From Acidobacteriota bacterium (GTDB taxonomy: Bacteria > Acidobacteriota > Terriglobia > Terriglobales > Acidobacteriaceae): a DNA stretch of 8,815 nucleotides. Shown here in pieces: positions 5,832-8,815 of this stretch. How positions within the stretch are numbered: position 1 is the first letter of the stretch; each line of letters starts with the position of its first letter. A model generated the notes under the pieces. That model did not search any database. It worked only from the letters and a program-made list of their open reading frames with translations, and was not told where the DNA came from. The stretch covers positions 1 through 8,815 of the forward strand of contig JAJZFE010000334.1 in NCBI GenBank assembly GCA_021798655.1, read 5' to 3'. A program made the position numbers and the translations under genes.

Positions 5832-6392
5832 CTAGCGCAGCCGGATCACAATCCCGATCCCAATCTGCTGCATCTCCTCGCTGTAGCCATTGAACGCCGA
5901 CCCGATCTTGCCGCCGCCGTACTCCAGCCGTGCGTCGATGCGCGGTGCCAGCGTGTAATCCAGCCCAATCTGTATCTGGTACGCAAAGCTCGTTGAGCGC
6001 GACGCATAGCGTCCATAGTTCGTGCTCGCTCCGCCAATCTCGGCCTGCAGATACGGGCTGAACTGCACCGCATGGCTGAACAGCGCGACGCGTCCGCCCA
6101 CCAGCCCGCTGCGCAACTGGTTCCCATACTGGGTGCTTCCGGAGCTCGACTCGATCACATACCGCCCATCGCCGCCGAACCGCACCGGCCCCAGCCTCGC
6201 CAGCGTGTCATAAAACCCAAACGTCCCGCCATACGCTGAATAGCTGTTCTGCAGCACCAGCGACCCGCTTCCCGAATCCACCGACCCCAGGTAGCCGCCG
6301 CTGCCCATCGCATAAATCCCCATTTGTGCCCGCGCGCTCACGCAGCCAGCACCCATCGCCAACATCAACAATCCAGCCCAAAGTCTCCCCAA
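5832..6392 (-). CDS. Small outer-membrane beta-barrel protein (TTG start)
   Basis: The protein has 186 residues when started at the TTG at 6390-6392. It opens with a signal peptide (GRLWAGLLMLAMGAGCVSARA, likely cleaved after the ARA at 20-22). About 164 mature residues follow, made of alternating hydrophobic and polar strands rich in Gly, Tyr and Ser: YGGTFGFYDTLARLGPVRFG, GLVGGRVALFS, FSPYLQAEIGG, FAYQIQIGLDYTLAPRIDAR, and the closing IGIGIVIRLR. Size and pattern suit an OmpX/OmpA-type eight-stranded barrel (PF13505-like), probably structural or of unknown function. The last residue is Arg, not the usual aromatic BAM signal. The TTG start is chosen because AGAGG lies 6 nt upstream (6399-6403) and the signal peptide begins there. 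An in-frame ATG at 6473 would add 27 residues ahead of the signal and has a poorly spaced RBS. The GAGC near the signal end is not a good lipobox. It lies downstream of ilvA, but an extended -10 box suggests its own promoter. Confidence 0.7.
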   Translation of the reverse strand: MGRLWAGLLMLAMGAGCVSARAQMGIYAMGSGGYLGSVDSGSGSLVLQNSYSAYGGTFGFYDTLARLGPVRFGGDGRYVIESSSGSTQYGNQLRSGLVGGRVALFSHAVQFSPYLQAEIGGASTNYGRYASRSTSFAYQIQIGLDYTLAPRIDARLEYGGGKIGSAFNGYSEEMQQIGIGIVIRLR

Positions 6393-6398
6393 GAAACA

Positions 6399-6403
6399 CC
6401 TCT
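6399..6403 (-). promoter_or_regulatory. Ribosome-binding site supporting the TTG start of the barrel gene
   Basis: On the minus strand AGAGG sits 6 nt before TTG (6392). It is the best-placed site for any start codon in this frame and therefore decides the start. Confidence 0.55.
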
Positions 6404-6419
6404 GCGTGCAGCTTAGCGG

Positions 6420-6431
6420 GGTAACGTTACC
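6420..6431. promoter_or_regulatory. GGTAACGTTACC palindrome, candidate operator of the barrel gene
   Basis: A perfect 12-bp palindrome placed 27 nt before the TTG start and directly downstream of the extended -10 box, so it would cover the transcription start. It is AT-richer at its core than its surroundings. A dimeric regulator binding here would block or modulate transcription; which regulator is unknown. Confidence 0.4.
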
Positions 6432-6435
6432 GCTG

Positions 6436-6444
6436 ATAATAGCA
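6436..6444 (-). promoter_or_regulatory. Extended -10 promoter element for the barrel gene
   Basis: On the minus strand the sequence reads TGCTATTAT, an extended -10 (TGn plus TATTAT, five of six to TATAAT). Extended -10 promoters do not need a good -35, and none is seen. The start of transcription would be near 6429, about 37 nt before the TTG codon. It lies between ilvA and the barrel gene, so the latter may be transcribed both from the cluster and on its own. Confidence 0.4.
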
Positions 6445-6491
6445 AGCCAGATTCCTCCCGCCTGCACATCCACGCCATCCCCGCCTCAGGA

Positions 6492-7721
6492 CTAGATCAC
6501 GCGGCTGTGTTTATACCCTTCCGCGTTCAGCGAGCTCAGCAACTCCTCCACCTGTTCGCGACCCCGCGTCTCCATCGTAATGTCGATCACCGTATCTCCC
6601 AGGTTCACCCCGTAGTACGCCCGGTTATGCAGCGTATCCACAATGTTGGCGCGGTGCCTCGCAATCAACTGCGTCAGGTCCGCCAGCGCTCCCGGCTTAT
6701 CCAGCAGGTGAATCCGCAACCGGATCAAGCGTCCATCCTGCACCAGGCCTCGCTCGATAATCCTGCTCAGCAGGGTCACATCGATATTGCCGCCGCACAC
6801 CATCACCGCCGTCCGCATTCCCTCGGCCAGGCTTGTTCTTTGTTGCAGCAGCGACGCCAGCGCTGTCGCGCCCGCACCTTCCGCGAGCGTCTTCTCCCGT
6901 TCCAGCAGCGTCAGAATCGCACTCGCGATCTCGTCCTCATCGACGGTCACAATCTCGTCGACATACTTCTCCACCACAGGAAACGTAACGTCTCCCGCAC
7001 GACGCACCGCAATGCCATCCGCAATCGTCGTTGCCGGCTCCAGCGTCACCGGATGGTGCGCCAGCACCGCATCCCGCATCGAAGGCAGCCGCGACGTCTG
7101 CACGCCAATCACGCGCACGCTCGGCTTGATCTCCTTCACCGCGCACGCAATGCCGCCAATCAGTCCGCCGCCGCCGATCGGCACCACCACGGCCTGCAGG
7201 TCTTCCACCTGCTCCAGCAGCTCCAGCCCAATCGTTCCCTGGCCCGCAATCACCAGCGGGTCGTCGAACGGATGGATAAACGTCATGCCCTGCTCTTCGC
7301 ACAGCCGCGTCGCTTCCGTGCAGGCCTCGTCGTAGTTGCCACCATGCAGCACCACCTCGGCGCCAAATCCGCGCGTCGCCGTCACCTTCACCAGCGGCGT
7401 CGTCAGCGGCATTACGATCACCGCTCGAATCCCCCGCCGCGTCGCGTGGTACGCAACTCCCTGCGCATGATTGCCCGCGCTGGCCGCCACCACGCCTCGC
7501 TTCGCCTGTTCCGGCGACAGCATCGCAATCTTGTTCAGCGCTCCGCGTTCCTTGAAGCTGCCGGTCATCTGCAAATTTTCCAGCTTCAGAAAAACGCTCT
7601 GACCGGTCATGCGCGAAAGCATCTCCGACCGCGTACACGGCGTGCGATACACAGCACTGCCAATGCGCTCGCGAGCCGAAAGAATGTCCGTCAATGTCAG
7701 TGAAGTTGTCGTAGAACTCAT
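6492..7721 (-). CDS. ilvA: Threonine ammonia-lyase with C-terminal ACT domain
   Basis: This 409-residue PLP-dependent enzyme converts L-threonine to 2-oxobutanoate and ammonia, either the first step of isoleucine synthesis or threonine breakdown. The fold-type II catalytic part shows the PLP-lysine motif TGSFKERGA (Lys57), SAGNHAQG (81-88) at the substrate carboxylate site, the glycine-rich phosphate loop PIGGGGL (181-187), and VCGGN (308-312). A single ACT domain follows from about residue 334, with RIHLLDKPGALADLTQLI and a second half ending VEELLSSLNAEGY. One ACT domain and about 400 residues is the medium form, shorter than E. coli IlvA (514, two ACT-like units) and longer than catabolic TdcB (329). 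Allosteric control by isoleucine/valine is likely but cannot be read from sequence. The ATG at 7719-7721 is chosen because homology starts just after it and GAGAGA precedes it; a longer in-frame start at 7823 would overlap ddl. It lies 46 nt after ddl, probably co-transcribed. ilvA versus tdcB naming is uncertain. Confidence 0.92.
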   Translation of the reverse strand: MSSTTTSLTLTDILSARERIGSAVYRTPCTRSEMLSRMTGQSVFLKLENLQMTGSFKERGALNKIAMLSPEQAKRGVVAASAGNHAQGVAYHATRRGIRAVIVMPLTTPLVKVTATRGFGAEVVLHGGNYDEACTEATRLCEEQGMTFIHPFDDPLVIAGQGTIGLELLEQVEDLQAVVVPIGGGGLIGGIACAVKEIKPSVRVIGVQTSRLPSMRDAVLAHHPVTLEPATTIADGIAVRRAGDVTFPVVEKYVDEIVTVDEDEIASAILTLLEREKTLAEGAGATALASLLQQRTSLAEGMRTAVMVCGGNIDVTLLSRIIERGLVQDGRLIRLRIHLLDKPGALADLTQLIARHRANIVDTLHNRAYYGVNLGDTVIDITMETRGREQVEELLSSLNAEGYKHSRVI

Positions 7722-7767
7722 TCTCTCTATCGTAATCCCTCGCGCTCTGCCGACTTCGTCCGCTCCT

Positions 7768-8815
7768 CTACCGTGAAAAATTCGTCTCCAGCTTCTCCTT
7801 ATGCCGCTCCATCGCAAGCTCAATCAGCCGGTCAATCAGCTTCGGATACGCCACCCCACTCGCTGCCCACAGCTTCGGATACATACTGATCGAGGTAAAC
7901 CCGGGCATGGTATTCACCTCATTCAGCACAATCTCAGCCGCTTTCCCCTTACGCGCCGGAGCCATCAAAAAGTCCACCCGTGCCAGCCCCGCACAATCGC
8001 AGGCCTTGAACGCTGCCACAGCCATCGCGCGAATCTTCTTCGCTTCTGCCGCACTCAACTTCGCTGGAATGATGCACACGCTCTCGTCCGGCCCGCTCAG
8101 TTCGTACTTCGCCTCGTAGTCATAGAACTCCTTCGCCGGAACAATCTCCCCCACCACGCTGGCCTCGGGCGTATCGTTGCCCAGCACGGCCACCTCCAGC
8201 TCCCGCGGCTTCACGCCCGGCCCGCCGACGCCCTGCTCAATCACAATCTTCCGGTCGAAACTCGCCGCCAGATCCATCGCCGCCGCCAGCTCTTTCCGCG
8301 CCTTCACTTTGCTGATCCCCACCGAACTCCCCAGGTTCGCCGGCTTCACAAACACCGGATACGCGAGCGCCTTCTCAACCACGCGCACGCACCGCTTCGA
8401 GTCCGTCCTCCACTCACTGCGCAGCAGCGTCACATGCGGCGTCAGCGGCAGCCCCGCGGCCACAAACATCCGCTTCATCGCGTCTTTATCCATCGCCGCC
8501 GCCGAGCCCAGCACGCCCGACCCCACATACGCAATATCCGCCAGCTCAAACAGCCCCTGCACCGTGCCATCCTCGCCAAAGGTCCCATGCAGCACCGGAA
8601 ACACCACATCCAGCCCGGTTCCCGACCCCGGCTCTGCCGCCGCCGTCACAATCGACAGCCCTGCCTCCCGTCCGGCGTCGCTCGCACCCGCGCCCTCCGC
8701 CGCTCCATCTCGCAGCAGAGCCCGCGCCGCACCACTCTGCAGCCAGCGCCCCTCCTTCGTAATCCCCAGCTCGACGACCTCATACTTCTTCCTGTCGATC
8801 GCCTGCAAAATCGAT
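7768..8815 (-). CDS. ddl: D-alanine--D-alanine ligase, 5' end outside window
   Basis: Ddl is a cytosolic ATP-grasp enzyme joining two D-alanines with ATP to make the dipeptide used in peptidoglycan precursors. The window holds 348 residues to the TAG at 7768-7770. The frame continues through the right edge, so about 25-30 N-terminal residues, including the usual GGRSxEHEVS motif, are missing; the TTG at 8806-8808 is an internal codon. Counting from the first whole codon, visible motifs are HGTFGEDGTVQG (76-87), YVGSGVLGSAAAMDKD (96-111), the ATP-grasp VKPANLGSSVGI (156-167), PRELEVAVLGND (203-214), the VGEIVPAKEFYDYEAKY loop (221-237), ARVDF (278-282) and the metal- and substrate-binding LNEVNTMPGFTSISMYP (297-313). 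The EFYDYEAKY omega-loop and length resemble DdlA-type enzymes of about 364 residues. The EVNTMPGF tyrosine/serine pattern is that of D-Ala-D-Ala, not D-Ala-D-Lac, ligases as far as can be judged. It is the first visible gene of the minus-strand cluster with ilvA. Confidence 0.95.
   Translation of the reverse strand, partial: SILQAIDRKKYEVVELGITKEGRWLQSGAARALLRDGAAEGAGASDAGREAGLSIVTAAAEPGSGTGLDVVFPVLHGTFGEDGTVQGLFELADIAYVGSGVLGSAAAMDKDAMKRMFVAAGLPLTPHVTLLRSEWRTDSKRCVRVVEKALAYPVFVKPANLGSSVGISKVKARKELAAAMDLAASFDRKIVIEQGVGGPGVKPRELEVAVLGNDTPEASVVGEIVPAKEFYDYEAKYELSGPDESVCIIPAKLSAAEAKKIRAMAVAAFKACDCAGLARVDFLMAPARKGKAAEIVLNEVNTMPGFTSISMYPKLWAASGVAYPKLIDRLIELAMERHKEKLETNFSR

Noticed and set aside
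6393..6473. Longer ATG start for the barrel protein at 6473
   Set aside because: It buries the signal peptide 27 residues inside the protein; the nearest purine-rich site is about 14 nt away, whereas the TTG at 6392 has AGAGG at 6 nt.
6507..7703. A 398-codon open frame on the plus strand opposite ilvA
   Set aside because: Composition is extreme (R, H, Q repeated), with no motif and full overlap with a clear threonine ammonia-lyase.
7722..7823. N-terminal extension of threonine ammonia-lyase to 7823
   Set aside because: It overlaps the end of ddl and adds residues with no family resemblance; the ATG at 7721 fits the family start.
1..8815. Search for CRISPR arrays, tRNA or rRNA genes, insertion sequences, toxin-antitoxin or defence genes
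   Set aside because: No regularly spaced repeats, RNA-gene signatures, transposase motifs or terminal inverted repeats were seen by eye.

Overview
The window looks like chromosomal DNA from a member of the Acidobacteria, probably family Acidobacteriaceae (Terriglobus/Granulicella/Edaphobacter-like). This is inference. It rests on high GC content, a strong preference for C- and G-ending codons, two PEP-CTERM proteins, an AsmA-family protein with the NADTFRP...LGRRVTL...DDPAFSTSPFL style of N-terminus, and a small glycine-rich outer-membrane barrel. No species can be named from the sequence alone.

Layout, left to right. Positions 2-451 (+) hold the C-terminal part of a DUF4197 protein, cut by the window edge and followed by a strong hairpin. 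Positions 598-2142 (+) encode an AsmA-family membrane-anchored protein, followed by a hairpin terminator. A 339-bp non-coding stretch (2143-2481) carries this terminator, two or three dyads and a well-spaced -24/-12 (sigma-54 type) promoter. It leads into a secreted PEP-CTERM protein (2482-3150, +), whose start is set by an AGGAG ribosome-binding site. A 16-bp perfect hairpin separates it from a convergent gene remnant (3389-3757, -) that ends in a second PEP-CTERM tail but has no signal peptide. htpG (3889-5760, +) follows, with a perfect TATAAT box only 6 nt before its ATG. A 14-bp perfect hairpin lies between htpG and a convergent minus-strand cluster read in the order ddl (7768-8815, 5' end outside the window), ilvA/tdcB-type threonine ammonia-lyase (6492-7721), and a small outer-membrane beta-barrel protein (5832-6392, TTG start). 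The barrel gene also seems to have its own promoter.

How the genes fit together. Most are housekeeping or envelope genes: AsmA-like protein (envelope/lipid homeostasis), Ddl (peptidoglycan precursor), the barrel protein (outer membrane), a PEP-CTERM exported protein, HtpG (chaperone) and threonine deaminase (isoleucine precursor or threonine catabolism). They do not form one pathway. No mobile element, CRISPR array, RNA gene or defence cluster is visible.

The points most worth following are regulatory: a sigma-54-type promoter in front of the PEP-CTERM gene, with a dyad about 117 bp upstream where an enhancer-binding protein could sit; a probably leaderless htpG mRNA; gene-end hairpins without clear U-tracts that share a GCGAATC core; and a decayed PEP-CTERM gene next to htpG. 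I see no convincing new multi-gene system.
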